A stretch of 64,000 nt of DNA from Streptomyces peucetius (GCF_025854275.1 NZ_CP107567.1:3782001-3846000); one strand, 5' to 3'; counted from the stretch's first letter, positions 7,681-17,432 are shown. Notes: generated by a model from the sequence alone, not told the origin. Made by a program: numbers and translations.

Positions 7681-10105
7681 GATTGGGCTGCACCGGCTGG
7701 AACGTGCCGGTGACGGCCTCGGACCCGCCGGTGACCTCGAACGTGCCGGAGCTGGTGGCCGTCGGCCCGGTGCCGTCCGCCGGAATCGCCCGCAGGGTCC
7801 AGCTGTACGTGCCGTCGACGACGGCCTTGCCGTCCGTGCTCCTGCCGTCCCAGGTCACCCGCACGGGGCCCCGGGTCTGACCGCCGACGACGGAGTGCAC
7901 GGCGGTGCCCGCCTTGTCGTGCACCGTCAGCCGCCAGGAGGAGGCGGGCCGGGAGAGCTGCCAGCTCGCGGCCCAGCCCGTGCCGCTCGTCAGGTCGACG
8001 GCCGCCGGGACACCGGCGGGAAACGCCGCCAGGTCGGAGACGGGGACACCGCTGGGGATGACGTGGCCCTGGAACTCGTCGTCGATGTAGGCGATGCCGC
8101 CGCCGAAGCGGTCGACGGTCCAGGAGTACCGCATGCTGGCGCGTCCGCCGGTCGTTCCCGGCCGCACACCCAGGTCGCGGGTCTCGGCCGTGCCGTCCTG
8201 GAACTCCGTCACGACGAGGCTCCCGAAGACGGTCACGAAGTACCCGTCACCCAGCAGGCCCCGACTGTCGGGCAGCGACACCTTGGTGCCGTTGTCCCGG
8301 TCGATCGCGCCCTGCGTCCTGAAGTACGGGCAGGACCAGGAGAGCCAGCGGCCCGCCGTCTGCAGTTCGACGGGGACGCAGCTCGCGCCGGTCTGGAGCG
8401 TGCCCGTCCTCGTGCCCGTCCGCAGGTCGGTCAGTTCCACCTCACCGGCCGTGCCCGTCGCGGTGTACAGGGTGCTGCCCCAGATCGTCGCCGCCGTACG
8501 CGGCTTGGTCAGGACGATCCCGGAACCGGCGGGCGCGTCGAAGTCGACGACGACCAGCTTCCCGGCCGCGTCCGGCTGGCCGACGGACACCACGCCGCTC
8601 GCGAAGACCGCGTACCGACCGAAGGTGTCGACGATCTGCCCGGAGCCCTGGCCCGTGTTCACCCGCGCGACTCGGTCCGTGGCGCCGCGGGCCACGAGTT
8701 CGTCGGTGGTCGTCCCGTTCAGAGCCGTCCTGACCTCGTAGACGGAGCGCCCGTCGCCGGAGGCGAACACCGACTCGCACGCGGCCGTGCCGCAGCTTGT
8801 GGTCTCGTAGCGGCTGGTCTCACGGCCGAGCCACTCGGCCTTGCCGGCGGTGGTAGGAGATGTGAGCGGGGCGAGGTCCCGGCGGTAGAAGCCGGACGTC
8901 GACCTGACGCCGTTCTCCTCCAGGGTCGTCACGGAACCGCCGGCCACCGCGATCGCGTCGACCTCGGCCGTCATCGGTTCGATGTGGTGCAGCTTCCGCA
9001 GCAGCGGAGTGCCGTTCTCGACCGTGACCCGGTGGACGAACCAGGCCTCGGACGACTCACCGCCGATCGTGACCGCACCGCCGCCGGGGAACTGCTCGGT
9101 CTGCGAGCCCGCGTTCTCCAGCAGGACCTTGCGCTGCGTCCCATCCAGGGAGAACGCGACGATGCCCCTGCCGAACGGGACGGTCGTGCCGTCCTTCTCC
9201 GGCGCCATCAGCCATTGACCGTCGAGGAGGGCGACCTGCTCGTGGTCGAGGTCCTCCGGTACGGCGATCGTTCGCTCACCGCCGTCGAGAGCCGCGCGAT
9301 CCCGGATGTGGACACTGCGGTCGCGGTAGTCCCACCAGGCGAGCCGCTCGGGGTCGAGAACGACGCGAGTCGCCGCCTTGGCCTCGAAAGAGCGCAGCTC
9401 CCCGGTCGCCAAGTCGATGACGCCCAGCATGTCCGGCTCGTCGTACTCGTCCGGAGTGGTGCTGAAGGAGGCCACGACGGACCGGGCATCGCCACCGAGG
9501 GCGCGGGCGCTCCCGAGGTCGCTGCCCGCGGGCCAGCCCTCGACCGGGGTGCGGGCGGTCGAGCCGTCCTCCTGCGGACGCAGCACGTACCAGCCCGCCT
9601 GGTCCGGGTTCTCGCCCGTGGCGCCCTCGACCAGCACGCTGGAGCCGAAGACGCCGACCCTGACGTCGCCGCTCGGGACCTCGACGCGGGTCACCGTGCC
9701 GGTGGCCATGTCCTTGAGGTCGACGCTCTCACTGCGGAGCTCGTCGAAGGCGATGACGTCGGACCCCTCGCCGGCGGAACCGAGAGCGCCGCTGCCGGGC
9801 CCTCTGACCCCTCCGAGGCCCGTGAGCTCGGTGCTCCTACCGGACTCGTACGCCGTCCACACGGAGGCGTCACCACTGACGCTGCTGTGGCGCTCCGAAC
9901 CGTGGAGGTAACCGGTCGGCCCGAGGTTGTAGATCTCCTCCTGGCGCGGCAGTTTGCGCGAGGTCGGCGTGAAGTCGACCTGCCCGGCGACGGACTCGGC
10001 CGTCGGGGTCGCGGCGGCAGGGAGCGCGAGCGGCCCGAGTCCCGCGACAAGAGCGAGGGCTGCCGTGACGGACACGGCGTGACGAATGGATGGGCGTCTG
10101 TGCAC
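6593..10105 (-). CDS. Large secreted protein with FlgD-like Ig domain and three C-terminal 125-residue modules (paralogue 1)
   Basis: The product is about 1170 residues. The signal peptide starts VHRRPSIRHAVSVTAALALV and ends near LPAAA. A long beta-rich region (about 40-770) with repeated short strands reads like a propeller. It is followed by a FlgD-type Ig-like domain (SWRLTVHDKAGTAVHSVVGG, VRVTWDGRSTDGKAVVDGTY). Three tandem modules end the protein, each with RxMDSRxGLG, NVTATGPT, YPNGTTRTSASNLNV and FYNNAGSVNLIADVxGYF. The GTG at 10105 is chosen for its GGGGAGGAACCGG ribosome binding site. The function is unknown; a cell-surface or extracellular binding role is inferred. It is the first of three tandem paralogues. 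Confidence 0.75.
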   Translation of the reverse strand: MHRRPSIRHAVSVTAALALVAGLGPLALPAAATPTAESVAGQVDFTPTSRKLPRQEEIYNLGPTGYLHGSERHSSVSGDASVWTAYESGRSTELTGLGGVRGPGSGALGSAGEGSDVIAFDELRSESVDLKDMATGTVTRVEVPSGDVRVGVFGSSVLVEGATGENPDQAGWYVLRPQEDGSTARTPVEGWPAGSDLGSARALGGDARSVVASFSTTPDEYDEPDMLGVIDLATGELRSFEAKAATRVVLDPERLAWWDYRDRSVHIRDRAALDGGERTIAVPEDLDHEQVALLDGQWLMAPEKDGTTVPFGRGIVAFSLDGTQRKVLLENAGSQTEQFPGGGAVTIGGESSEAWFVHRVTVENGTPLLRKLHHIEPMTAEVDAIAVAGGSVTTLEENGVRSTSGFYRRDLAPLTSPTTAGKAEWLGRETSRYETTSCGTAACESVFASGDGRSVYEVRTALNGTTTDELVARGATDRVARVNTGQGSGQIVDTFGRYAVFASGVVSVGQPDAAGKLVVVDFDAPAGSGIVLTKPRTAATIWGSTLYTATGTAGEVELTDLRTGTRTGTLQTGASCVPVELQTAGRWLSWSCPYFRTQGAIDRDNGTKVSLPDSRGLLGDGYFVTVFGSLVVTEFQDGTAETRDLGVRPGTTGGRASMRYSWTVDRFGGGIAYIDDEFQGHVIPSGVPVSDLAAFPAGVPAAVDLTSGTGWAASWQLSRPASSWRLTVHDKAGTAVHSVVGGQTRGPVRVTWDGRSTDGKAVVDGTYSWTLRAIPADGTGPTATSSGTFEVTGGSEAVTGTFQPVQPNRLMDSRVGLGVPKAKVGAKKTVALQVAGRGGVPASGVTAVVLNVTATGPTESTYVSVYPNGTTRTSASNLNVRTGETRPNLVVVPVVNGKVNFYNNAGSVNLIADVSGYFTASGEGSTYEPVQPTRLMDSRVGLGVPKAKVGAKKTVALQVAGRGGVPASGVTAVVLNVTATGPTESTYVSVYPNGTTRTSASNLNVRAGQTAPNLVVVPVVNGKVNFYNNAGSVNLIADVSGYFTSADDGSTYRPLTPTRFMDTRTGLGVAQAKVGAGRTVTLQVTGKNGVPATGVTAVVMNVTATGPTASTYISVYPNGTTRTSASNLNVVAGQTAPNLVIVPVVNGRVSFYNNAGSVNLIADVAGYYMS

Positions 10106-10220
10106 CCGGTTCCTCCCCTGGGATGGAGCTGGGGAGGGGAGTGCGGTCGACACCGACGACGTCCTCCCCGCCAGATCCCCCCGGCCTCTCCCGCAGCACA
10201 AGTAGGCGGATCCTAGCAAC

Positions 10221-10256
10221 AGGGCCCGTACACCACCGAAGTGGTGTACGGGCCCT
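10221..10256 (-). terminator. Hairpin terminator after paralogue 2
   Basis: A perfect 16-base stem AGGGCCCGTACACCAC with CGAA loop lies 28 bases beyond the stop of the second paralogue. Almost the same hairpin follows the helicase gene at 17397-17432. Confidence 0.75.
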
Positions 10257-10283
10257 CGCGTCACGTCGTGCGCGGCTGCCGGA

Positions 10284-11380
10284 TCAGCCGGTGTAGTACC
10301 CGGCGACATCGGCGATGAGGTGCACCGAACCGGCGTTGTTGTAGAAGCTGACCTTGCCGTTGACCACCGGCACGACGACGAGGTTCGGGGCCGTCTGCCC
10401 CGCCACCAGATTCAGGTTCGACGCACTCGTGCGCGTCGTCCCGTTCGGGTACACGGCGACATACGTCGAAGCCGTCGGCGACGTACCCGTCACGTTCATC
10501 ACGACCGCGGTGACCCCGGTCGCGGGCACCTTGCCCCGGCCGGTGACCTGCAGGGTCACGGTCTTCCCTGCACCGACCTTCGCCTTCGGCCCCCCGAGGC
10601 CGGTCCGGGTGTCCATGAAGCGTGTCGGGGTGAGCGCCTTGTACTCGGAGCCGGTCGCGGCGCGCGTGTAGTACCCGGCGACATCGGCGATCAGGTGCAC
10701 AGAGCCGGTGTAGTTGTAGAAGTGCACCCGTCCGGCGACGACCGGCACCACCACGAGGTTGGGCACCGTCTGCTTCGCTCTGACGTTCAGGTTCGACGTG
10801 TCGGGAAGCTCCCCGCCCTCGTAGGCCTTGATGAACGTCGTCTCCGTCGCTCCGGTGGCCGTCACGTTGAGCACCACGGCTTCCACGTCCCTTGCCGGGA
10901 TCCCGGCCCTGCCCGTCACCTGAAGATGAGCGGAGTCACCCGGACCGATCTTTCCCTTCCTCTCACCCAGCCCGGTGCGAGTGTCCATCAGCCGTGCCGG
11001 ACGCACGGGCTCGTACGTGGAACCGGTCCCGTCAGAGGTGAAGTAACCCGAGATGTCGGCAAGCAGGTTCACCGTGCCGGCGTTGTTGTAGAAGCTCACC
11101 TTCCCGTTGATCACCGGCACCGTGACCAGGTTCGGACGGGTCTCGCCGGCACGGACGTTCAGATTCGACGCGCTCGTCCGGGTGGTTCCGTTCGGGTACA
11201 CGGTGATGTACGTCGTCGCTGTCGGCGTCGTTGCCGTCACGTTCATGACGACGGCCGTCACTCCCGCGGCCGGGACCTGGGCCTTCCCCGTCACCTGAAG
11301 CGTGACGGTCCTTCCCGCTCCCACCTTCGCCCTCGACACCCCGAGTCCGGTCCGGGTGTCCATGATCCGCTTGGGTGTGA
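10284..11380 (-). repeat. Three tandem module repeats in paralogue 2
   Basis: There are three 120-125-codon modules. The C-terminal module (about 10335-10500) is almost identical in DNA to the last module of paralogue 3 (about 13860-14025), while the middle one has diverged. This points to conversion between genes. Confidence 0.75.
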
Positions 11381-13730
11381 CGGCGTGGTACGTGCCGTGC
11401 TCGGCGGGTGCGGCACCGGTCAGTCTGGCGACACCGCTCCGCCGGACGGCTGATCCGACGCCGTCCGCGGCCTGCGCGGTCAGCTCCCAGGTGTACATGC
11501 CGTTCGGCATCAGTGCACCGGAATCGTCGCGTCCGTCCCACTTGGCTTCCAGCAGGCCCCGGGTATCGCCACCGCTGATGTGGGCGGTTCTTCCCGTCGC
11601 GTTGGACCGTACGGTCATCGACCAGCCGGAGACCGGCTTCGAGAGCCGGAGCCGGGTGAGTCGGGTCTGCCACGCGACGTCGCCCTTGACGTCCGTCGAC
11701 GTGGTCTCGTCCAGGACGGAGAGCGGCTGGGCGGGAACGCCGCCGGCCACCACATGCACCTGCTCGTGCGCGTCCACGTAGGCCAGGTGCCCGCCGAAGC
11801 GGTCCACCGACCAGCGCACATGCCGCTGGGAGATACCGGTGTCCGGCAGCTCACCGACGATGCGACGAACCGTCTCTTCGCTGTGCACCTCGGTCAATAC
11901 CAGCTGTCCCGCCCGCTTGTCGTGGGTGACCACGTAACCGTCGCCGAGCAGCGCCTCGTCCGACGGAACGGCCTTGGACATGCGGGTCGTACGGTCGTAC
12001 ACGCCGGCCGGGCCGTCGGCTCCGCAGCTCCAGTAGAGCCATCGCCCCGCAGCCTGCAGTTCCTGCGGCACACAGTCGGAGCCGAGGTGGTGGGTCCCGA
12101 GCTGCCGCCCGGTGGACAGGTCCGTCAGGGCGGCGGTGCCCTTGTCCCTTCCCGCCGTCCACAGCAGATGGCCCCACAGCGCGGCCCCGCCGGTGTGCGC
12201 CGACACCTCCTTGCCCCAGGTGCGCACGACCGACCGGGTGCCCGCCGCGGCGGGGACGGTGTGGATCAGGTGGTCGTTCGACGCGTCCGTGACCACGGCG
12301 CCCGGGGGAAGGTCCACCTCGCTCCAGCCGTGATCGTCGGCCCCGGCGATGGTGAAGCGGAGCCCGGTGTCGCTCCGGTCGGTGAGGCGGGCGAACCGCC
12401 CGTCGCCCACGGCCAGATACCTCGCGCACGCGAGGTCGCCGTCGTCGCACGCAGTGAGTGCTCTGCCCGTCAGCCGCCGGCGCTCGCCGTACGCGAGAGA
12501 CCCGTCGGCCGTAACGGTCCGGGCGTACTCGTGGACCGCACGGGTGTCGGCGCTGTCGTCCACGACGGACAGCAGGCCCTGCGCGAGCGCTATGCCCTGG
12601 ATCCGTCCGGGTATCCCCGGCAGTTCCTTCACCGTCGTGACGACCGGCTTGCCGTCCGGTCCGCCGGTGATGCGACGGACGGCCCAGTCCGTGACGCCCG
12701 AGCCGCCGACCACGACCGCTGTGCCGTTCGGCCCGCCGGAGATCCGGTGCGTGCTCTTCTCGAGCAGGCTGACCGGTGTGCCCCCGGCGATCGGAGCGGC
12801 TTTGACCTCCCCCAGGGACCCCCGGTAGACGATCCAGTCCCCGACGAGCGCGATGTGATGAGCGGGGCTCTGCACCGTGGTGTCCAGGTTCACCTCTGTG
12901 AAGGGCGCGGACAGGTCGGAGCGCGAGGCGACGAGCACCGTGCGGTTCCGGTAGTCGTTGCTGTAGAGGGCGACGTAACCGGGGGAAATCGTCGCCTGTT
13001 CGTACATCTCCGGGATCGGCGGTGTGACGCCTTCGACCCGGCCGGTGTCCGGGGAGACCACGGCGTAACGGCGCAGCCCGTCCGGGGACTTCACGGACAT
13101 CAGGAGCCCGGTCTCGTCACCGGCGAGGGCGCCGCGCACGCTGGTGCCCTCCGGATGCCCGTGGGGCAGCACGTCCCGGGTCGTTCCGTCGGGCGCGGGC
13201 GAGAGAAGGTGCACCTGCCAGGCCGGCGTACCGTCCGGGCTCTCCAGCTTCTCGGCCGTGACGGCCGTCGAACCGAAGATCTCCGGATACAGATGCCCTT
13301 CGGGCACGGCGATGCGGCGCACGGTGCCGTCCGGCCCGTTGCGCAGCTCGATCTCTCCGTCGCGGAAGTAGGCCAGGGCATCCGTCGCGGTTCCCCTGAC
13401 CGATGTCCAGGGGGTCTCGGGCTCGGTGACCGGGAAGCTACGGCCGTCCGAGTACCGCGTCCACAGCAGGCCTGCTTGGTCCTGCTCGGTGTGGTAGACG
13501 CCGGCCGCCCCGGCGGCGTCCGCTGCGCCGACCTGTTCCGAGAGATGCAGACGCGCCTCGCGTGGACGCGGCTTGTAACCCGGTGGGACCACGATCTCGT
13601 CTCCCGCCACCGGAGCGGCGGATACTCCCTGCGCAACGGCCGCGCTGTGGAGCGGCAGCAGTCCGCCCACGGTCAGTGCGCATCCGACGGCCATGGTGAG
13701 CACACCACGCACCAACGTGCGACGTGCCAT
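10284..13730 (-). CDS. Large secreted protein with FlgD-like Ig domain and three C-terminal modules (paralogue 2)
   Basis: The product is about 1148 residues. The signal peptide starts MARRTLVRGVLTMAVGCALT and ends after LPLHSAAVAQG. A beta-rich middle follows, then a FlgD-like Ig segment (GWSMTVRSNATGRTAHISGG, LLEAKWDGRDDSGALMPNGM). Three modules end it, with RIMDTRTGLG, RLMDTRTGLG and RFMDTRTGLG. The middle module is the most divergent: the NGT/TRTSASN segment is replaced by GGELPDTSNLNV. The ATG at 13730 follows GGGAG. It shares architecture and partner order with the neighbouring paralogues; no enzyme motif is visible. Confidence 0.75.
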   Translation of the reverse strand: MARRTLVRGVLTMAVGCALTVGGLLPLHSAAVAQGVSAAPVAGDEIVVPPGYKPRPREARLHLSEQVGAADAAGAAGVYHTEQDQAGLLWTRYSDGRSFPVTEPETPWTSVRGTATDALAYFRDGEIELRNGPDGTVRRIAVPEGHLYPEIFGSTAVTAEKLESPDGTPAWQVHLLSPAPDGTTRDVLPHGHPEGTSVRGALAGDETGLLMSVKSPDGLRRYAVVSPDTGRVEGVTPPIPEMYEQATISPGYVALYSNDYRNRTVLVASRSDLSAPFTEVNLDTTVQSPAHHIALVGDWIVYRGSLGEVKAAPIAGGTPVSLLEKSTHRISGGPNGTAVVVGGSGVTDWAVRRITGGPDGKPVVTTVKELPGIPGRIQGIALAQGLLSVVDDSADTRAVHEYARTVTADGSLAYGERRRLTGRALTACDDGDLACARYLAVGDGRFARLTDRSDTGLRFTIAGADDHGWSEVDLPPGAVVTDASNDHLIHTVPAAAGTRSVVRTWGKEVSAHTGGAALWGHLLWTAGRDKGTAALTDLSTGRQLGTHHLGSDCVPQELQAAGRWLYWSCGADGPAGVYDRTTRMSKAVPSDEALLGDGYVVTHDKRAGQLVLTEVHSEETVRRIVGELPDTGISQRHVRWSVDRFGGHLAYVDAHEQVHVVAGGVPAQPLSVLDETTSTDVKGDVAWQTRLTRLRLSKPVSGWSMTVRSNATGRTAHISGGDTRGLLEAKWDGRDDSGALMPNGMYTWELTAQAADGVGSAVRRSGVARLTGAAPAEHGTYHAVTPKRIMDTRTGLGVSRAKVGAGRTVTLQVTGKAQVPAAGVTAVVMNVTATTPTATTYITVYPNGTTRTSASNLNVRAGETRPNLVTVPVINGKVSFYNNAGTVNLLADISGYFTSDGTGSTYEPVRPARLMDTRTGLGERKGKIGPGDSAHLQVTGRAGIPARDVEAVVLNVTATGATETTFIKAYEGGELPDTSNLNVRAKQTVPNLVVVPVVAGRVHFYNYTGSVHLIADVAGYYTRAATGSEYKALTPTRFMDTRTGLGGPKAKVGAGKTVTLQVTGRGKVPATGVTAVVMNVTGTSPTASTYVAVYPNGTTRTSASNLNLVAGQTAPNLVVVPVVNGKVSFYNNAGSVHLIADVAGYYTG

Positions 13731-13808
13731 TCCGACTCCCAAGTGAAGTATGCCGACGGTGCCGGTACGCGCCACGCACGTACCGGCACCCTTCTCATGG
13801 CCTGCTCG

Positions 13809-14920
13809 TCAGTCCACGTAGTACCCGGCGACGTCGGCGATGAGGTTCACCGAGCCGGCGTTGTTGTAGAAGCTGACCTTGCCGTTGACCACCGGCACGA
13901 CGACGAGGTTCGGGGCCGTCTGCCCCGCCACCAGATTCAGGTTCGACGCACTCGTGCGCGTCGTCCCGTTCGGGTACACGGCGACATACGTCGAAGCCGT
14001 CGGCGACGTACCCGTCACGTTCATGACCACCGCCGTGACCCCGGTCGCCGGGACACCGTTCTTCCCCGTCACCTGGAGCGTCACCGTCTTGCCGGCGCCG
14101 ACCTTCGCCTGCGGCGCACCGAGGCCGGTACGGGTGTCCATGAACCGCGTCGGCGTCAGCGGCCGGTAGACGGAGCCGGTGTCGGCCGCCGTGAAGTAAC
14201 CCGACACGTCCGCGATCAGATTCACCGAACCCGCGTTGTTGTAGAAGTTGACCTTGCCGTTGACCACCGGCACGACCACCAGGTTCGGCACGGTCTGCCC
14301 CGTGACCACGTTCAGGCTCGACGCGCTCGTGCGGGTCGTGCCGTTCGGGTAGACGGAGACGTAACTCGTCGCCGTCGCACCCGTCGCGGTCACGTTCATG
14401 ACCACAGCGGTCACGCCCGACGCCGGCACACCGCCCTTGCCGGTCACCTGCAGGGTGACCGTCTTCGCGGGGCCGACCTTCGCCTTCGGCACGCCCAGTC
14501 CGATCCGCGTGTCCATCAGCCGCGTCGGCGTCACCGGCTCGTACGTCGAGCCCTCGCCCGACGCCGTGAAGTAGCCCGACACATCCGCGATCAGATTCAG
14601 CGAACCGGCGTTGTTGTAGAAGTTGACCTTGCCGTTCACCACCGGTACGACCACCAGGTTGGGGCGCGTCTCACCCGCCCGTACGTTCAGGTTCGACGCG
14701 CTGGTCCGCTGGGTGCCGTTCGGATACACGGACACATAACTCGACGATGTCGCCCCCGTCGCCGTCACGTTCATGACGACCGACGTGACGCCAGAGGCCG
14801 GGATGCCGCTCTTGCCGGTCACCTGGAGGGTGACCGTCTCACGAGCACCCACCTTGGCCTTCGGCACGCCGAGCCCGGTACGGGTGTCCATCAGCCGCGT
14901 CGGCGTCAGCGGCCGGTACG
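13809..14920 (-). repeat. Three tandem module repeats in paralogue 3
   Basis: There are three modules of about 120-125 codons, with shared DNA blocks such as gttgtagaagtt and ttcaggttcgacgc. The last module is nearly identical to that of paralogue 2. Confidence 0.75.
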
Positions 14921-17231
14921 TACCGGCGCCCGCTTCCAGGCCCATGCTGCCCGTCAGTTCCAGCGCGGGTCCGGCGCCGTCCGCGGGGGCGGCCTTGAGC
15001 GTCCAGTTGTACGTACCGGGGTTCGCGATCCGGCCCTCGGTGTCCTTGCCGTCCCACGCGGCGGCGATCACACCACGGGCCTCGCCGCCCTGCACCGTAC
15101 GCACCGGGCCGCCGGCCGCGTCCGTGATCTCCAGCTGCCATGAGGCGGCCGGCTTGGAGAGCCACCAGCGCGGCGCCCACGGCGACTTGCCGCCGTCCGT
15201 GGCGTGGGCGGCGGGTACGTCGGCGTCGATGTGCGCCAGGGGCGAGGCCGGCACACCGAGGTCGGCGACCTCGACGTCACCGGCGGCGTTCTTCTGGTAG
15301 GCGAGGCGCCCGGTGGCGGTGTCGACGGCGAAGGGGCCGGTCTCGTAGTTGAACTCGCTGAGCCGATAGGTGCCCTTGACCACGGGCTCGCTGCCGCGGA
15401 TGTCGGTGACGGTCACCTCGGGACCCTCGCCCCACCCCACCACGTACCCGTCACCGAGGTCGGAGAAGGGCTCCGTGTAGGTCCGGTTGGTGTTCGTGTC
15501 GAGGTCGAAGACCCCACCCTTCCGGGGCAGACCGGCGCAGTCCCAGCTCAGCCAGTGGGCCGTCACCTTGAGGAACTCGGCCCTGCAGCCGCTCTTCAGG
15601 TCGACGGTGCGCTTCACGGCGCCGGTGCGGACGTCGTAGCCCACGACGGTGCCGGCCACCTTGCCCGCGGCCCACAGCGTGTCGCCGTACAGCGTGAAGT
15701 CTTTGTAGTCGTTGTTGAGCGGGAAGGTCGCCAGGCGCTTGCCCGTGTCGAGATCGATCGCGGTCACGGGCACATAGGTGTCGTAGTCGAGCCCGGTGAA
15801 TCCCGATCCGATCGCGTAGCGGCCGGATACATACGTCACCCGGAAGCTTTCGAAGCCCGGGGCCAGGTCGACGCCCTTGGTGCCGCCCGGCGCCACCACC
15901 ACCGGCTTGGCAGCGCTCTGCGCGGCCGGCTGGATCACCGTCCGCCCGTCGCCCGTGGCGAAGATTTCCGGGCATCCGCCGGAATCATTGCAGTCCTTGA
16001 GCGGGATGCCCAGGTCCCCGCGTTCCTCCGTCGCGCCGGCGCTCAGCGCACCCGTCACGGACACCGTCCGCGAGCGGAAGGCGTTGCTCTCGTCCGGCAT
16101 GCGCTCCAGCGATTCGAGCCGCCCGTGACTGAAGCTGAACGACCGTGGCTTCGAGGTGGCCGGGGCGATGTCCACCAGCTCGGCGGCCGTCGTCCCCGAG
16201 CCCTCGGAGCGGATGCGCTGGAGGCCCAGGTCACCGGCGGACGAACCGGCGACGATCAGCAGCCCGCCGTCCGGTGCCGCCAGCGCGTGCTTGCGGCCGT
16301 ACGCGAAGACAGTGGTCTCCTCCCCGCCCGCCCTGGGCACGGAGACGACACGGTACGGGGCGGATCCGCCCGCGCCGGTGGCCCTTGCGACGATCAGCCG
16401 TTCACCGACGACGCCGAGGAGCATGTCGCCTTCGCTGTGGGCGAGTTCGGTCGTGGCGGTCAGCGGAAGCGGGCCCGAGGAGCCTGCCTCGCCCTTGGCG
16501 TAGAACCGGACCTTGTCGTCCTTCGTCCACTCCACGACCTCGGTGGGGCTGTGGACGAAGTTGACACCCTGGGCGGTCACGTCAGTGGACACGGGCCGGG
16601 CCTGACCCGAGGCAAGGTCGATCCAGACCGGGCGGGCGACGCCGTTCAGCGTGTACGCGGTGAGGGCACCGTGGGCATCACCGGCCGCCGCCCTGGCGGG
16701 CCACCCGGAACCCTCCGGCCAGCCGGTCACCGGAGTGTCCTGCAGCGAACCGTTCACCAGTCGGAGCACGTGCCACGCGCTGCGGCCCTGAGTGACCACC
16801 CTGTCACCGAAGGTCCCGACATACCGGTGTCCATCGGGGACGGTGACGTAGCTGTTCGTCCCCGCGGTGACGTCCCACAGCCGGACAGTGCCGTAGATGC
16901 CGGGCCGGTTGAAGCCGAGGGCCGCGACGACGTCGGAGCCGGCGCCGTAGACACCGCCCGTCTCCGGGCCTTCCTGTTCGTTGACGACAGGTGTGGTCTC
17001 GCCGTCCCAGCTGGTCCAGAACTGCCCGACCCCCTGCTCGTAACGCAGGTAGCCGTTCGGTCCCGCGGCGAGCGGGACCACATTGCGCGGCTCGGCCGCG
17101 ACGGCCGCCGGGAAGACGACGCTGTCACCGTCGGCGGCTGCCGCCACGGGTACGAGCGGGCCGATGCCGGCGAAGAGCGCAGCCGCTGCGACGGCTGCGA
17201 CGGAATGGCGTAGGAGAGCGCTGCGAGGCAC
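13809..17231 (-). CDS. Large secreted protein with FlgD-like Ig domain and three C-terminal modules (paralogue 3)
   Basis: The product is about 1140 residues. The signal peptide starts VPRSALLRHSVAAVAAAALF and ends near PVAAAADG. A beta-rich region follows, then a FlgD-like Ig domain (SWQLEITDAAGGPVRTVQGG, VIAAAWDGKDTEGRIANPGT) and three C-terminal modules with RLMDTRTGLG, RLMDTRIGLG and RFMDTRTGLG. The GTG at 17231 is preceded by GGGGAGGACCCGA, the same ribosome-binding pattern as paralogue 1, which fixes the start. It heads the tandem array in the transcription direction. The function is unknown; it is exported. Confidence 0.75.
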   Translation of the reverse strand: MPRSALLRHSVAAVAAAALFAGIGPLVPVAAAADGDSVVFPAAVAAEPRNVVPLAAGPNGYLRYEQGVGQFWTSWDGETTPVVNEQEGPETGGVYGAGSDVVAALGFNRPGIYGTVRLWDVTAGTNSYVTVPDGHRYVGTFGDRVVTQGRSAWHVLRLVNGSLQDTPVTGWPEGSGWPARAAAGDAHGALTAYTLNGVARPVWIDLASGQARPVSTDVTAQGVNFVHSPTEVVEWTKDDKVRFYAKGEAGSSGPLPLTATTELAHSEGDMLLGVVGERLIVARATGAGGSAPYRVVSVPRAGGEETTVFAYGRKHALAAPDGGLLIVAGSSAGDLGLQRIRSEGSGTTAAELVDIAPATSKPRSFSFSHGRLESLERMPDESNAFRSRTVSVTGALSAGATEERGDLGIPLKDCNDSGGCPEIFATGDGRTVIQPAAQSAAKPVVVAPGGTKGVDLAPGFESFRVTYVSGRYAIGSGFTGLDYDTYVPVTAIDLDTGKRLATFPLNNDYKDFTLYGDTLWAAGKVAGTVVGYDVRTGAVKRTVDLKSGCRAEFLKVTAHWLSWDCAGLPRKGGVFDLDTNTNRTYTEPFSDLGDGYVVGWGEGPEVTVTDIRGSEPVVKGTYRLSEFNYETGPFAVDTATGRLAYQKNAAGDVEVADLGVPASPLAHIDADVPAAHATDGGKSPWAPRWWLSKPAASWQLEITDAAGGPVRTVQGGEARGVIAAAWDGKDTEGRIANPGTYNWTLKAAPADGAGPALELTGSMGLEAGAGTYRPLTPTRLMDTRTGLGVPKAKVGARETVTLQVTGKSGIPASGVTSVVMNVTATGATSSSYVSVYPNGTQRTSASNLNVRAGETRPNLVVVPVVNGKVNFYNNAGSLNLIADVSGYFTASGEGSTYEPVTPTRLMDTRIGLGVPKAKVGPAKTVTLQVTGKGGVPASGVTAVVMNVTATGATATSYVSVYPNGTTRTSASSLNVVTGQTVPNLVVVPVVNGKVNFYNNAGSVNLIADVSGYFTAADTGSVYRPLTPTRFMDTRTGLGAPQAKVGAGKTVTLQVTGKNGVPATGVTAVVMNVTGTSPTASTYVAVYPNGTTRTSASNLNLVAGQTAPNLVVVPVVNGKVSFYNNAGSVNLIADVAGYYVD

Positions 17232-17396
17232 TCGGGTCCTCCCCTGGATGGCTGAAAGACATAGGGGATCAGCGGTGCCTGCGAATGACATATGTGTCCG
17301 AACGGCCCCCCGGCCGTGCCCCCCATGTAAGTGGGGGTGACTGTAACAGCAGCTCACAGGCCGATGGAAGCGACTTTCGCCCTCGTTCAACGCAAC

Positions 17397-17432
17397 AGGG
17401 CCCGTACGCCACCGAAGTGGTGTACGGGCCCT
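17397..17432 (-). terminator. Hairpin terminator after the DEAD-box helicase
   Basis: AGGGCCCGTACGCCAC pairs with GTGGTGTACGGGCCCT around a CGAA loop, with one mismatch in the DNA. It starts 20 bases after the helicase stop and is nearly the same sequence as the hairpin at 10221-10256. Confidence 0.7.

Noticed and set aside
6482..10216. A 1244-codon plus-strand open frame opposite paralogue 1
   Set aside because: It is rich in Arg/His/Gly, has no domain, and mirrors the repeats of the minus-strand gene. It is open only because of G+C-biased third codon positions.
11580..15143. A 1187-codon plus-strand frame spanning two minus-strand genes
   Set aside because: It crosses the boundary between two genes with clear signal peptides and conserved modules, and has no recognisable motif.
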